Below, in pieces: positions 53,681 to 62,394 of a stretch of DNA of 64,000 nt (positions are counted from its first letter, which is position 1; the number at the start of each line of letters is the position of its first letter). Under the pieces are notes generated by a model, which saw nothing but the letters and a program-made list of their open reading frames with translations, was not told where the DNA came from and did not search any database. Source of the stretch: Microbacterium arabinogalactanolyticum (lineage in GTDB: Bacteria; Actinomycetota; Actinomycetes; Actinomycetales; Microbacteriaceae); contig NZ_BRZC01000004.1 in NCBI RefSeq assembly GCF_030268005.1, positions 248,001 through 312,000 of the forward strand, written 5' to 3'. Made by a program: the position numbers and the translations under genes.

Positions 53681-55099
53681 TCAGGCCTCCAGGTCGCTCG
53701 GGCTGGACAGGGTGCCGCGGATGGCGGTGGCCGCCGCGACCAGCGGCGAGACCAGGTGCGTGCGTCCGCCCTTGCCCTGCCGCCCCTCGAAGTTGCGGTT
53801 CGAGGTGGACGCGCAGCGCTCCCCCGGTGCCAGCTGGTCGGGGTTCATGCCCAGGCACATCGAGCATCCGGCGAACCGCCACTCGGCGCCGAACGCCTCG
53901 ACGATCTTGTCGATGCCCTCGGCCTCGGCCTCGAGCCGCACCCGAGCGGAGCCGGGGACGACCATGACGCGCACGCCATCGGCCTTCTTCTTGCCTTCGA
54001 TGACCGACGCGAAGGCGCGCAGGTCCTCGATGCGGCTGTTGGTGCACGAGCCCATGAACACCGCATCCACCTTGACGTCCTTCAGCGGCGTGCCGGGGGT
54101 CAGGTCCATGTACTGCAGCGCGCGCTCGGCAGCGGCGCGCTCGTTGGCGTCGGCGATCTCAGCGGGGTCGGGGACGGATGCCGACAGCGAGCTGCCCTGA
54201 CCCGGGTTGGTGCCCCAGGTGACGAAGGGCTCGAGGGTGGAGGCGTCGATGTCCACCTCGGCGTCGAACACGGCATCCGGGTCGGAGGGGAGCGTGCGCC
54301 AGTACGCGACGGCATCCTCCCAGTCCTGCCCCTGCGGTGCGTGCGGCTTGTCCTTCACGTAGGCGAAGGTGGTCTCGTCGGGAGCGACCATGCCGGCCCG
54401 GGCGCCCGCCTCGATCGACATGTTGCAGATCGTCATGCGGCCCTCCATCGAGAGGGCCCGGATCGCGCTGCCACGGTACTCGAGCACGTAGCCCTGTCCC
54501 CCGCCGGTGCCGATCTTCGCGATCACGGCTAGGATGATGTCCTTGGCCGTGACACCCGGGCGGAGCTCGCCCTCGACGTTGATCGCCATGGTCTTGAACG
54601 GCTTCAGCGGCAGCGTCTGCGTGGCCATCACGTGCTCGACCTCGCTGGTGCCGATGCCGAAAGCCATGGCGCCGAACGCGCCGTGCGTGGAGGTGTGCGA
54701 GTCGCCGCAGACCACTGTGATGCCGGGCATGGTCAGCCCCAGCTGCGGACCGACGACGTGCACGATGCCCTGCTCGGCATCGCCGAGCGAGTGCAGGCGC
54801 ACGCCGAACTCCTCGGCGTTGCGGCGCAGAGTCTCGATCTGCGTGCGGCTGGTGAGGTCGGCGATCGGCTTGTCGATGTTGAGCGTCGGCGTGTTGTGGT
54901 CCTCGGTGCCGATGGTCAGGTCGACGCGGCGGAGCGGACGGCCCTCGGTGCGCAGTCCGTCGAAGGCCTGCGGGCTCGTGACCTCGTGGATCAGGTGCAG
55001 ATCGATGTAGATCAGGTCGGGCTCGCCGTTCTCGCCCTTGACGACGAGATGGTCGTCCCAGACCTTCTCTGCGAGGGTTCGGGGTGCGGTGCTTGTCAT
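53681..55099 (-). CDS. leuC: 3-isopropylmalate dehydratase large subunit
   Basis: The [4Fe-4S] subunit that isomerises 2- to 3-isopropylmalate. The 472-aa product holds the cluster Cys in [11 protein letters not shown] and [11 protein letters not shown], plus [14 protein letters not shown] and [11 protein letters not shown] substrate loops. I set the start at ATG 55099 since AAGGAA precedes it; an upstream in-frame start at 55135 falls in the leader. Expression is likely controlled by the leuL leader. Confidence 0.97.
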   Translation of the reverse strand: MTSTAPRTLAEKVWDDHLVVKGENGEPDLIYIDLHLIHEVTSPQAFDGLRTEGRPLRRVDLTIGTEDHNTPTLNIDKPIADLTSRTQIETLRRNAEEFGVRLHSLGDAEQGIVHVVGPQLGLTMPGITVVCGDSHTSTHGAFGAMAFGIGTSEVEHVMATQTLPLKPFKTMAINVEGELRPGVTAKDIILAVIAKIGTGGGQGYVLEYRGSAIRALSMEGRMTICNMSIEAGARAGMVAPDETTFAYVKDKPHAPQGQDWEDAVAYWRTLPSDPDAVFDAEVDIDASTLEPFVTWGTNPGQGSSLSASVPDPAEIADANERAAAERALQYMDLTPGTPLKDVKVDAVFMGSCTNSRIEDLRAFASVIEGKKKADGVRVMVVPGSARVRLEAEAEGIDKIVEAFGAEWRFAGCSMCLGMNPDQLAPGERCASTSNRNFEGRQGKGGRTHLVSPLVAAATAIRGTLSSPSDLEA

Positions 55100-55210
55100 G
55101 CGGTGTGTTCCTTGTGGCTCGATGAGTCGGCCCATGATGGACTCCGCGGCGAGGAAGGCCTAGATCGAGGTCCCGCCGCGGCTGCTAAGGAGGAGAACCA
55201 CACACCGCAT
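55098..55210 (-). promoter_or_regulatory. Leucine attenuation leader of leuCD
   Basis: The leader contains the leuL peptide, then an 8-bp stem (55144-55151 with 55174-55181) whose one side overlaps the end of leuL. An 11-base inverted repeat links the leuL start codon (55200-55210) with the leuC start codon (55098-55108), so the leuC ribosome site can be hidden by leader pairing unless a ribosome is on leuL. This fits translational or transcription attenuation by leucine supply. Confidence 0.65.
55160..55210 (-). CDS. leuL: leu leader peptide
   Basis: A 16-aa open frame, MRCVVLLLSSRGGTSI, 60 nt before leuC. Three successive Leu codons (CTC CTC CTT) follow two Val codons, the mark of a leucine attenuation peptide; a ribosome slowed by low Leu-tRNA would stop at codons 6-8. 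No clear ribosome site is seen before the ATG, and the short distance to the upstream terminator suggests the transcript starts near the ATG. Confidence 0.78.
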   Translation of the reverse strand: MRCVVLLLSSRGGTSI

Positions 55211-55222
55211 GCGGGCCAGTCT

Positions 55223-55261
55223 ACAACGCGGCATCGGGTGCTTCGCCCGATGCCGCGTTGT
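55223..55261 (-). terminator. Terminator between terC and leuL
   Basis: A perfect 16-bp stem ACAACGCGGCATCGGG/CCCGATGCCGCGTTGT with a seven-base loop begins about 14 nt after the terC stop. It should end the terC transcript before the leu leader. Confidence 0.85.
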
Positions 55262-55275
55262 GTGACGATCCGCGC

Positions 55276-56265
55276 TCAGCTCGCGACCGGCGTGCGCTTC
55301 TCACGGGCGGAGGCGATCAGGCTGGCGATCGTGGCGACCGCCATCGACGCGAAGATCACACCGAGCGACACCCAGTTGTTGATGTCGGGCGCCCACTCGA
55401 TCGGCTGACCGCCGTTGATGAACGACAGCTCGTTCTCGTGCATGGCGTGCAGCACGAGCTTGACGCCGATGAAGCCGAGTATGAACGCGACCCCGTAGTG
55501 CAGGTAACGCAGCCTGTCGAGCAGGTCGCCCAGCAGGAAGTACAGCTGGCGCAGGCCCATCAGGGCGAACAGGTTGGCGGTGAACACGATGAACGCGTTC
55601 GTCGTGATGCCGAAGATGGCGGGGATGGAGTCGACCGCGAACATCAGGTCGGTGACGCCCAGCGACACGAAGACGATCAGCATCGGCGTCCAGATCTTCT
55701 TGCCGTTGATGGTGGTGCGCACCTTCGGGCCGTCGTACTCGTCGCTGATCGGGATCACCCGGCGGATCTGGCGGACGATGAAGCCCTCGGTCTGCGCGTC
55801 ATCCTCCTCCTTGTCTGGAAGGGCCTGGCGGATCGCCGTGTACAGCAGGAAGGCGCCGAAGATGTAGAAGATCGGGCTGAGGTGCTGGACGGCGGCGCCG
55901 ACGATGATGATGAAGATCGCGCGCAGCACCAGCGCGATGATGATGCCCACCATCAGCGCCTCCTGCTGATAGCGCCGTGGCACCGAGAACTGGGTCATGA
56001 TCAGGATGAACACGAACAGGTTGTCGATGGAGAGGCTGTACTCCATCGCCCATCCGGTGAGGAAGTCGAGCGATGTCTTGGCATCGCCGATGAGGAACAG
56101 CACACCGGCGAAGATCAGCGCGAGCGTCACGTAGAACACGACCCACAGGGCCGATTCCTTGGTGCTGGGGATGTGCGGGCGCTTCAGGATGAGCAGCAGA
56201 TCGCCGATGAGGATGGCGGTCAGCACGACCAGCGAGGTGATCTCGAACCAGACAGGGATATCCAA
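55276..56265 (-). CDS. TerC-family membrane protein (Alx-like)
   Basis: A 329-aa integral membrane protein with about eight or nine helices of the TerC fold. Conserved acidic residues lie in membrane segments (IGDLLLIL, MEYSLSIDNLFVF, DLMFAVDSIPAIFGI), as in Alx and TerC proteins that take part in manganese export or protein metalation. It starts with TTG 56265 following AAAGG, and the mRNA leader carries a yybP-ykoY riboswitch, which strongly suggests a manganese role over tellurite resistance. Confidence 0.92.
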   Translation of the reverse strand: MDIPVWFEITSLVVLTAILIGDLLLILKRPHIPSTKESALWVVFYVTLALIFAGVLFLIGDAKTSLDFLTGWAMEYSLSIDNLFVFILIMTQFSVPRRYQQEALMVGIIIALVLRAIFIIIVGAAVQHLSPIFYIFGAFLLYTAIRQALPDKEEDDAQTEGFIVRQIRRVIPISDEYDGPKVRTTINGKKIWTPMLIVFVSLGVTDLMFAVDSIPAIFGITTNAFIVFTANLFALMGLRQLYFLLGDLLDRLRYLHYGVAFILGFIGVKLVLHAMHENELSFINGGQPIEWAPDINNWVSLGVIFASMAVATIASLIASAREKRTPVAS

Positions 56266-56276
56266 GGGCGGAGGAC

Positions 56277-56398
56277 CTTTCGGAGGGTAGGCGGAAGTCC
56301 GAAAGTCTCTCCCCGCACCGGTGGTGCGCCGCGCGACCGGAGCAGCGATGACGGTGCTCGTGATGACGATCTGCGCGATGTCGGGATACTCCCTCTCG
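56277..56398 (-). promoter_or_regulatory. yybP-ykoY (manganese) riboswitch with expression platform
   Basis: The terC leader has the family's P1 stem CGAGAG/CUUUCG (56393-56398 with 56300-56305), the loop GGGAGUA after its 5' side, a GUCAUCACGAG segment in the middle and GGGGAGAGACUUU before the 3' side, which match the conserved L1 and L3 patterns of this Mn(II)-binding class. The P1 3' side is also the left arm of CUUUCGGA/UCCGAAAG (56298-56305 with 56277-56284), a hairpin that would mask the AAAGG ribosome site. Metal binding would free the site and allow TerC translation. Confidence 0.82.
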
Positions 56399-56496
56399 CA
56401 GAGCCCATGCTACCGAACAATCCGGGATGTCGAGGAATCTGAGACGATGAGGCCGGACGCGACACTTCCTGATCAACAGACACGGACGGGACGGTC

Positions 56497-57054
56497 ATGC
56501 CGACCAGCACAGAGGATCGCGAGTGGGCCGCACGGGCGGCATCCGGAGATCAGGATGCCTTCCGCGAGATCTATCGCGCCCATGTGCGGCCGGTGTACTG
56601 GATCGCGCACGGCATCCTCGGTTCGGCACCGGATGCCGAGGATGTGGCACAGGAGACCTTCGTGGTCGCCTGGCGCAAGCTGCCAGGGCTCGAGCTGGCC
56701 GGGGATTCGCTGCTGCCCTGGCTCGCGACGATCTGCCGCTTCCAGGCGGCGAACCGGCTGCGGATCCTGCGCCGGGACCGGGCCAACACCGCGGATGCCC
56801 TGGAGGAGACGATCCCCGACACGGTGAGCGTCGAGGATCAGGTGATCTCCGCTGCCCTGGCCGAGCGCATCGCCGAGGAGGTGGGACGGCTCGACGAGAC
56901 CGACCGCCGCATCTTCCGGTTGTGCGCGGTGGAGGGCTACGCCTACCAGGTCGCCGCGGAGGAGCTCGGAGTGAGTCACGCCGTCATCCGCAACCGTCTG
57001 TCCCGGGTTCGCACGCGCCTGCGAGGCGCTGCTCAGGAGATGAGGGACGCATGA
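56497..57054 (+). CDS. ECF RNA polymerase sigma factor
   Basis: A 185-aa group IV sigma factor. Region 2 is read in DAFREIYRAHVRPVYWIAHGILGSAPDAEDVAQETFVVAWRK and region 4 in YAYQVAAEELGVSHAVIRNRLSRVRTRLRG. It overlaps the next gene by 4 nt (ATGA), which encodes a single-pass DUF4349 protein, and the two probably form a sigma/anti-sigma pair. Upstream 56405-56496 is shared with the terC promoter on the other strand. Confidence 0.92.
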   Translation: MPTSTEDREWAARAASGDQDAFREIYRAHVRPVYWIAHGILGSAPDAEDVAQETFVVAWRKLPGLELAGDSLLPWLATICRFQAANRLRILRRDRANTADALEETIPDTVSVEDQVISAALAERIAEEVGRLDETDRRIFRLCAVEGYAYQVAAEELGVSHAVIRNRLSRVRTRLRGAAQEMRDA

Positions 57055-58160
57055 GCGAGAACGACGGTGTGGAGCTGCCGCCGCTGAGCGACGAGACCAT
57101 CGCACGGATCGAGGAGGCGGTCTTCGACGACATCGCCGAAGATCGGCCTCTGCTGCGTCCGGCGCAGCCGGAGAGCACAGCGCGCCGCCGGCGGCGACGC
57201 TGGGCGCTCGGCCTGGGTGTGGCTGCGGCCTTCGCCGCGGGCATCCTGATCTCCCCGCCGCTGCTGTCGGCGGTCTCGCACGGGCCGACGGGCGCGAACA
57301 GCGCCGGCGGCGACAGCGCAGCCTATGACGCGGGGCCGCTTCCCGCGGTGGGGATGCCGGAGTCCGTGCAGGGCGACGGAGCGAAGAGCGCGGCCGGAGG
57401 GAGCGCGCCCGGCACGAGCACGGACGCTCCCTCCGCAGGTCGTGACATCATCACCACCGCGCGGGTCACGCTGCGCGTCGCCGACATCGCGAAGGCGGCC
57501 GATGCGCTCACCGCTCTCGCCGAGAAGCACGGTGGCTACGTGGAGTCCAGCGACATCGGCCTCGAGCCCGGAGCACGGTCCGGGACCGCTCCGGATGCTG
57601 CGCAGGGCGCACCCACCGAGCCCTCGCTGCCGAGCGGGGACGGGTGGGTCAGCATCCGGGTGCCCGCCGCCGATCTCACGGCGGTGATGGATGCCGTCGG
57701 CGAGCGGGGTCAGGTGCTCGGCTCCTCGATCTCGCGGGAGGACGTCACCGCGACCGCCGTCGATCTGCGCGCTCGCGTAGACGCTTCGAAGGCGTCGGTG
57801 CAGCGCCTCACCGAACTGATGTCGAAGTCGGGCTCGGTGGCGGACCTGATCGCCGCGGAGACCGCGCTCAGCGAACGGCAGGCGCAGCTGGAGAGCTACC
57901 AGCAGCAGCTGAAGTCGCTCGACGACCAGGTGTCGATGTCCAGCGTGCAGGTGCAGCTGACCAAGCGCGCGAAGGCGACCCAGGCAGATCCGGCCGGTTT
58001 CGGCGACGGACTGCTGGCCGGCTGGAACGGACTGATCGCGGCGCTGAACGGGGTGGTCATCGCGTTCGGGTTACTGCTCCCCTGGCTCGCCGTCGCCGGA
58101 GTGGTACTGCTGGTGGTCTGGCTCATCCGCCGCAGGATGCGCAAGACCCGAGTTCCTTGA
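57051..58160 (+). CDS. DUF4349 membrane protein, candidate anti-sigma factor
   Basis: A 369-aa protein with a cytoplasmic N-terminus (1-46), a membrane helix after RRRRRR (about 53-73), a Gly/Ser/Ala-rich linker, the DUF4349 domain (about 125-335, with TARVTLRVADIAKA and a coiled segment), and a second membrane helix near the C-terminus followed by RRRMRKTR. Two-helix topology puts DUF4349 outside. Coupling to the sigma gene by an ATGA overlap suggests that it senses an envelope signal. Confidence 0.85.
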   Translation: MSENDGVELPPLSDETIARIEEAVFDDIAEDRPLLRPAQPESTARRRRRRWALGLGVAAAFAAGILISPPLLSAVSHGPTGANSAGGDSAAYDAGPLPAVGMPESVQGDGAKSAAGGSAPGTSTDAPSAGRDIITTARVTLRVADIAKAADALTALAEKHGGYVESSDIGLEPGARSGTAPDAAQGAPTEPSLPSGDGWVSIRVPAADLTAVMDAVGERGQVLGSSISREDVTATAVDLRARVDASKASVQRLTELMSKSGSVADLIAAETALSERQAQLESYQQQLKSLDDQVSMSSVQVQLTKRAKATQADPAGFGDGLLAGWNGLIAALNGVVIAFGLLLPWLAVAGVVLLVVWLIRRRMRKTRVP

Positions 58161-58173
58161 TTTTCCGCGGTAT

Positions 58174-58212
58174 ACAAGAAGTCTTGTGAGAATGCGGAAG
58201 CCCGCTTAGCGT
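58174..58212 (+). promoter_or_regulatory. Promoter and operator of the regulator-MFS pair
   Basis: TTGTGA (58184-58189) and TAGCGT (58207-58212) are 17 bp apart, with the latter 7 nt before the GTG start (leaderless). The perfect inverted repeat ACAAGA-AG-TCTTGT (58174-58187) overlaps the -35 box and is a likely binding site for the regulator encoded next. Confidence 0.65.
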
Positions 58213-58219
58213 TGCGGGC

Positions 58220-58756
58220 GTGGAACACATCTCCGTCATCACCGCGATCGCGCATCCGCTGCGGCGTCGCATGATCGATCATCTGCAACTGCACGGCGAG
58301 ACCCAGGTCGGTACGTTCGCCCGGGTCCTCGACGCGCAGGTGGGCAGCATCAGCCACCATCTGCGGATGCTGGAGAAGGCCGGCGTCGTCGAGCGCGTGG
58401 ACGCACCGGACGGCGACGGACGGGCGAGCTGGTGGCGGCTCGCCAGGAGGTCGTTCACCTGGTCGTCGAACGACTACGAGTCCCCGGCGGACGCGCTTCT
58501 GGCCCGTGAGGCGCAGCGCGCGAACGTGCGCCATCAGCTCGATCTGCTGCAGCGCTGGTACCGGGTGTCTCCGCAGAGCGAGGCGACCGGCTTCAGCACG
58601 GACTCGCTGGCCTGGGCGACGCAGGAGGAGCTCAGCGACCTGCAGTCGCGGTTGAACGCGATGGTCGACGAGTGGCGCCGCGGGATCGACCGCGAGGACG
58701 GTCAGGAGCGGATGCCGGTGTTCTTCTTCGCCCACGGCTTTCCGACGGAGGTGTGA
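58220..58756 (+). CDS. ArsR-like winged-helix transcriptional regulator
   Basis: A 178-aa regulator with an N-terminal winged helix (IAHPLRRRMIDHLQLHG, VGSISHHLRMLEKAGVVERV) and a helical C-terminal part (about 95-160) with Trp and Gln-rich stretches. It lacks the Cys metal ligands of true ArsR proteins and resembles the HTH_20 group. The MFS gene begins 1 nt after its stop, so it probably controls that transporter and itself through the operator upstream. Confidence 0.9.
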   Translation: MEHISVITAIAHPLRRRMIDHLQLHGETQVGTFARVLDAQVGSISHHLRMLEKAGVVERVDAPDGDGRASWWRLARRSFTWSSNDYESPADALLAREAQRANVRHQLDLLQRWYRVSPQSEATGFSTDSLAWATQEELSDLQSRLNAMVDEWRRGIDREDGQERMPVFFFAHGFPTEV

Positions 58757-58757
58757 G

Positions 58758-60005
58758 ATGACTGCCACCGAACCCACCCTGCTGCGCACTCCGCCCGCGT
58801 TCCGTCGAGATCGTCTGGTGCAGGCGTGGCTGGTGATCAAGGCGCTGTCGGATGCCGGGGACGCGATCTTCACGATCGCCTTCGCATGGACCGCGGTGCA
58901 GATCGCCTCACCGGCGGTCGCGGGCCTCGTGGTGGCGGCAGGCACGGTGCCGCGGGCGATCGTGCTGCTGGTGGGCGGGGCGTACGCCGACCGCAAGGAC
59001 GCCCGGCGGCTGATGGTGCTTTTCAACGCGCTGCGCGTGGTCGTGCTCGTCGGTGTCGCCGTCTGGTGCCTGGCCGCGCAGCCCACCGTCGCGGTGCTGC
59101 TGATCGCGAGCGTCGCGTTCGGCCTGTGCGACGCGTTCTTCGAGCCGGCCGCGGGGACCATGCCGCGACAGCTCGTCTCGACCGCTGATCTTCCCGCTTA
59201 CTCGGCGCTCAGCCAGACGCTGTCCCGGCTCGGGACGATGGCCGGCTCGGCGATGGGCGGCTTTCTGGTCGCCGCGTTCGGCCTGTCGGGCAGCGCCGGC
59301 CTGAACACGCTGACCTACGTGGTGGTGATCGTGTTCATCGTGCTCTGGTTGCGCCCGCGCTTCGCGCTCCCCCGCGCATCGGCGGAGCAGAGCGTGCTGC
59401 GCGGTGTGGCCGACGGTTTCCGTTACCTCGGTCGGGAACGCGCCACCCGCACGCTCGTCATCGCGCTGTCGGGCCTCAACCTGGCCGTGGGGCCGGCGAT
59501 CTCCATCGGCCTGCCGCTGCAGGCGACTGCCCACGGGTGGGGCGCGGGAGCGGTGGGCGTGTTCGAGGCCCTGGTCGGCGGCGGCGCGATGGCCGGTGCG
59601 CTGGTGGTCGTGCGACGACGCCCTCGCCGCGAGGCCATCGGAGGATTCGCCGCGCTGATGGTGCAGGGCGCGGGGATCGTCGCCCTCGGCGTCGGGTCGC
59701 CGATCGTCGTCGGCGCGGGGAGCCTGGCGATCGGATTCACCGCCGGCTTCGCCTCAGCCCTGCTGGGGTCGACGTTCGCCGCGACTGCGGCCCCCGACTA
59801 CCTGGGCCGACTCGGGTCGATCCTGCGGCTGGGCGACGACTGCCTGATGCCGGTCGCCATGGCGCTGTTCGGCCTGATCGCGGGCATCCTGCCGCTCTGG
59901 GTGCCCTTCGCGCTGTACGGGGGCGCGATGGCGCTGCTGATGATCATGCCGCTGCGCAACCCCGGCATCCGGGCGATCTCCTTGCGGGACGCGGCCACCT
60001 CCTAG
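58758..60005 (+). CDS. MFS transporter
   Basis: A 415-aa transporter with twelve predicted membrane segments. The MFS cytoplasmic loop between helices 2 and 3 is visible as GGAYADRKDARRLM, and helices are rich in Gly and Ala. It resembles the enterobactin-exporter/macrolide-efflux (MFS_3) group. It is cotranscribed with the preceding regulator; the exported compound is unknown. Confidence 0.92.
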   Translation: MTATEPTLLRTPPAFRRDRLVQAWLVIKALSDAGDAIFTIAFAWTAVQIASPAVAGLVVAAGTVPRAIVLLVGGAYADRKDARRLMVLFNALRVVVLVGVAVWCLAAQPTVAVLLIASVAFGLCDAFFEPAAGTMPRQLVSTADLPAYSALSQTLSRLGTMAGSAMGGFLVAAFGLSGSAGLNTLTYVVVIVFIVLWLRPRFALPRASAEQSVLRGVADGFRYLGRERATRTLVIALSGLNLAVGPAISIGLPLQATAHGWGAGAVGVFEALVGGGAMAGALVVVRRRPRREAIGGFAALMVQGAGIVALGVGSPIVVGAGSLAIGFTAGFASALLGSTFAATAAPDYLGRLGSILRLGDDCLMPVAMALFGLIAGILPLWVPFALYGGAMALLMIMPLRNPGIRAISLRDAATS

Positions 60006-60015
60006 ACTCATCGGC

Positions 60016-61350
60016 ATGAGCAGCGCCGCACCGACGCCGACCCGTGTCGTTCCGCAGGGCCGGGATCTCACGCTCGACCTGGTGCGCGTGGGCTGCGTAC
60101 TGCTGGTCGTGTTCGCGCACATCCTGTACAGCGGCGTCGGCCGGGGTTCTGACGGCCGGATCCTCATCGAGAAGACCGTCGAACAGCAGCCGTGGTTCGA
60201 TGTCGCGAGCTGGATCGTCGACATCATGCCGCTGTTCTTCGTGATCGGCGGCTTCGCAGCCCGCGCCGGATGGCGCTCGGCGCAGCGGCGCGGGGGCAGC
60301 GAGGATCAGTTCGTGCGCGTGCGGCTGGCGCGCCTCGCACGGCCGGCGCTCCCTCTGTTCGCGTTCTTCTCCGTGGTGCTGGGCGCGGCGCGGATGCTGG
60401 GCCTCGACCCCGCTCTCGTCGATGCCGTCGCGGTCGGGGTGGGATCGCCGCTGTGGTTCCTCGCGGCGTACGCGATCACGCAGGCCTGTGCGCCGCGGAT
60501 GATGCGCCTCCATGAGCGCTGGGGAATGCGGGTCCTCGCCGTGCTCTTCCTGTGCGTCGTCGCGGTCGATGCCGTCCGTTTCCTCCTGATGCGCGAAACG
60601 TTCGGCATCCCCTCGGTGCCCGCCGACGGCTACGGATTCGGCGAGCAGTTCTTCGGCATCCCCAACGTGCTGTTCGTCTGGCTGTTCTGCCAGCAGGTCG
60701 GATTCCTGATGTACGACGGCTGGTTCCGGGCACGCACCGCCTGGCAGCTGATCGCGCTCATCGTCGGTGGGTACGGGCTCGCCGCGGCATCCGTCCCGCT
60801 GATGGGCTCGTGGTGGAACATGCTCTCGAACCAGTGGCCCCCGACGATCCCGCTCGCTGTGCTGGCCGTCGTGCAGGCGGCCGCCCTCACGCTGCTGCAT
60901 CGCCCGCTCACAGCGCTCACGCGCACCAAGGCGGTGCAGGGCGTGATGCTTCTGATCAGCTCACGGCTGATGACCGTGTATCTGTGGCATCTCCCGATGG
61001 TGATGGTGCTGATCGGCGTCGAGCTGCTGCTTCCGATTCCGATGCCGCACCCGGGCGGGGCCGTGTGGTGGTGGACGCGTCCGCTGTTCTTCGTGCTGGT
61101 GCTCGCCGCGGTGCTGGCTCTCTCGCTGCCCCTGATGCGGTTCGAGAAGACGCCGCCACTCCAGGAGGCGCGGTTCACCGGCGCCACGCCTCTGGCGATC
61201 CTGCTGTTCGTCCTGCCGGTGCTCGGCATCACGACATACGGACTGGACCTGCCGCTCGCCCTCGCCGCGCTGGTCGGCACCGTCGCCGCTCTGTGGCTGA
61301 CCGGCGCATTCGCCGCACCCCGCGACCAGGGCGCTATGGAGCGCGCCTGA
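60016..61350 (+). CDS. Acyltransferase family 3 membrane protein
   Basis: A 444-aa membrane O-acyltransferase with about eleven helices. It opens RDLTLDLVRVGCVLLVVFAHI (the conserved His in helix 1), has FVIGGFAARAGWRSAQRRGG, and TVYLWHLPMVMV near the C-terminus. Members acetylate or succinylate polysaccharides, lipids or antibiotics; substrate here is unknown. TAGACT ends 7 nt before the ATG, just after the MFS stop, so it has its own leaderless promoter. Confidence 0.9.
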   Translation: MSSAAPTPTRVVPQGRDLTLDLVRVGCVLLVVFAHILYSGVGRGSDGRILIEKTVEQQPWFDVASWIVDIMPLFFVIGGFAARAGWRSAQRRGGSEDQFVRVRLARLARPALPLFAFFSVVLGAARMLGLDPALVDAVAVGVGSPLWFLAAYAITQACAPRMMRLHERWGMRVLAVLFLCVVAVDAVRFLLMRETFGIPSVPADGYGFGEQFFGIPNVLFVWLFCQQVGFLMYDGWFRARTAWQLIALIVGGYGLAAASVPLMGSWWNMLSNQWPPTIPLAVLAVVQAAALTLLHRPLTALTRTKAVQGVMLLISSRLMTVYLWHLPMVMVLIGVELLLPIPMPHPGGAVWWWTRPLFFVLVLAAVLALSLPLMRFEKTPPLQEARFTGATPLAILLFVLPVLGITTYGLDLPLALAALVGTVAALWLTGAFAAPRDQGAMERA

Positions 61351-61460
61351 CCGCCCCGGCTGACCCATAACCGGCTCTCAGCGTCGTCTCACAATCCCGC
61401 GGTGCCCCGTTTCTAACGTGGGATGCAGCGGGGTTCGTTCTGAGCGCCGGAGAGGATCCC

Positions 61461-62189
61461 ATGGTGACTTCCACAGCGCATCCGCCGTCCGGAGCGGCGC
61501 ACACGAGCGCGCGACTGCTGCCCGCCTGGCCGGGTTCCCCGTACTCGATGCGGATCGCCGCGTCCAGCGCGGTGGTCGGCCTCGTCGCGATGCTGGTCCT
61601 CGGTCTGGCGATACGCGGATCGCGTGCCGAGATCGGCGCGGATCTATGGCTGAACAACGTGCACTCCCCGGTGCTCGATGCGATCTCTCAGGCGGTCTCC
61701 GTCGGCTTCCAGCCGGCATCCGCTGTGGTGATCGGGTGCCTGCTGGCCGCTGCCGTCGCGCTGAAGTCAGGCCGGCTCCTGACGGGTCTGGCTGCGGGCG
61801 CGGCCGTCGCCTGCGGTTGGCTGGTGACCGGCGTCCTGAAGGTGATCGTCGCTCGGCCCCGTCCGGAGTGGACGGATGCCGTGCATCGCGTCGTCGCGCC
61901 GGAGACCGATGCCTCCTACCCGAGCGGACATGTCGCCTTCGTCACGGCGCTGGCGACCGTTCTGGTCCTGCTGACGTGGCGCACCGCCGCGCGCGGCTGG
62001 GTGCTCGCCGGCGGAGTCGTGCTGGTGGCGGTCACCGCGCTCGCCCGCGTGTACGCGGTGGTGCACTATCCCTCGGACGTCGTCGCGGGCGCGGTGTGCG
62101 CGGTCTGCGGCGTCATCCTGGCCTTCGCTGCGATGGAGATGTTCGAGAGAAGAAGATTGCGGAACGGTGGCACTGCGACGGCGATCTGA
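61461..62189 (+). CDS. PAP2-family membrane phosphatase
   Basis: A 242-aa membrane phosphatase with about six helices. The three catalytic motifs are KVIVARPRP, YPSGH and RVYAVVHYPSD (KX6RP, PSGH, RX5HX3D). It may dephosphorylate undecaprenyl diphosphate or phosphatidate; which is not clear. The ATG has GAGAGGAT upstream, and TAACGT at 61414-61419 is a likely -10 box. A strong terminator follows. Confidence 0.92.
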   Translation: MVTSTAHPPSGAAHTSARLLPAWPGSPYSMRIAASSAVVGLVAMLVLGLAIRGSRAEIGADLWLNNVHSPVLDAISQAVSVGFQPASAVVIGCLLAAAVALKSGRLLTGLAAGAAVACGWLVTGVLKVIVARPRPEWTDAVHRVVAPETDASYPSGHVAFVTALATVLVLLTWRTAARGWVLAGGVVLVAVTALARVYAVVHYPSDVVAGAVCAVCGVILAFAAMEMFERRRLRNGGTATAI

Positions 62190-62208
62190 GCCGAGCGCAC
62201 TGAAAGGA

Positions 62209-62239
62209 AGAAGGCCCTCCGGATTCCGGAGGGCCTTCT
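62209..62239. terminator. Bidirectional terminator between the PAP2 gene and tRNA-Glu
   Basis: A perfect 14-bp stem AGAAGGCCCTCCGG/CCGGAGGGCCTTCT with a three-base loop lies 20 nt after the PAP2 stop and 7 nt after the tRNA 3' end on the other strand. The core GAAGGCCCTCCG recurs at the second tRNA-Glu. Confidence 0.85.
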
Positions 62240-62245
62240 GGTGAG

Positions 62246-62318
62246 TGACCCCAGCGGGATTCGAACCCGCGTTACCGCCGTGAGAGGGCGGCGTACTAGG
62301 CCGCTATACGATGGGGCC
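62246..62318 (-). tRNA. tRNA-Glu (CTC), first copy
   Basis: A 73-nt cloverleaf with acceptor arms GGCCCCA/TGGGGTC, anticodon stem CCGCC/GGCGG and loop CTCTCAC giving anticodon CTC, and the T-arm GCGGGTTCGAATCCCGC. CCA is not encoded. It is identical to the copy at 63542-63614. Confidence 0.97.
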
Positions 62319-62394
62319 GTCACTGCAACCGTTCAAGTATGCCATGACCGCGGAGGCCCCGCCAAATCGAGGCGGGACCTCCGCAGAGCGCCCG

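Noticed and set aside
55100..55135. Earlier start of leuC at 55135
   Set aside because: The added residues are not part of LeuC and fall in the attenuation leader; AAGGAA sits before ATG 55099.
61387..61440. Possible small RNA before the PAP2 gene
   Set aside because: A TAACGT box is present but it is placed to serve the PAP2 gene and no stable independent structure is visible.
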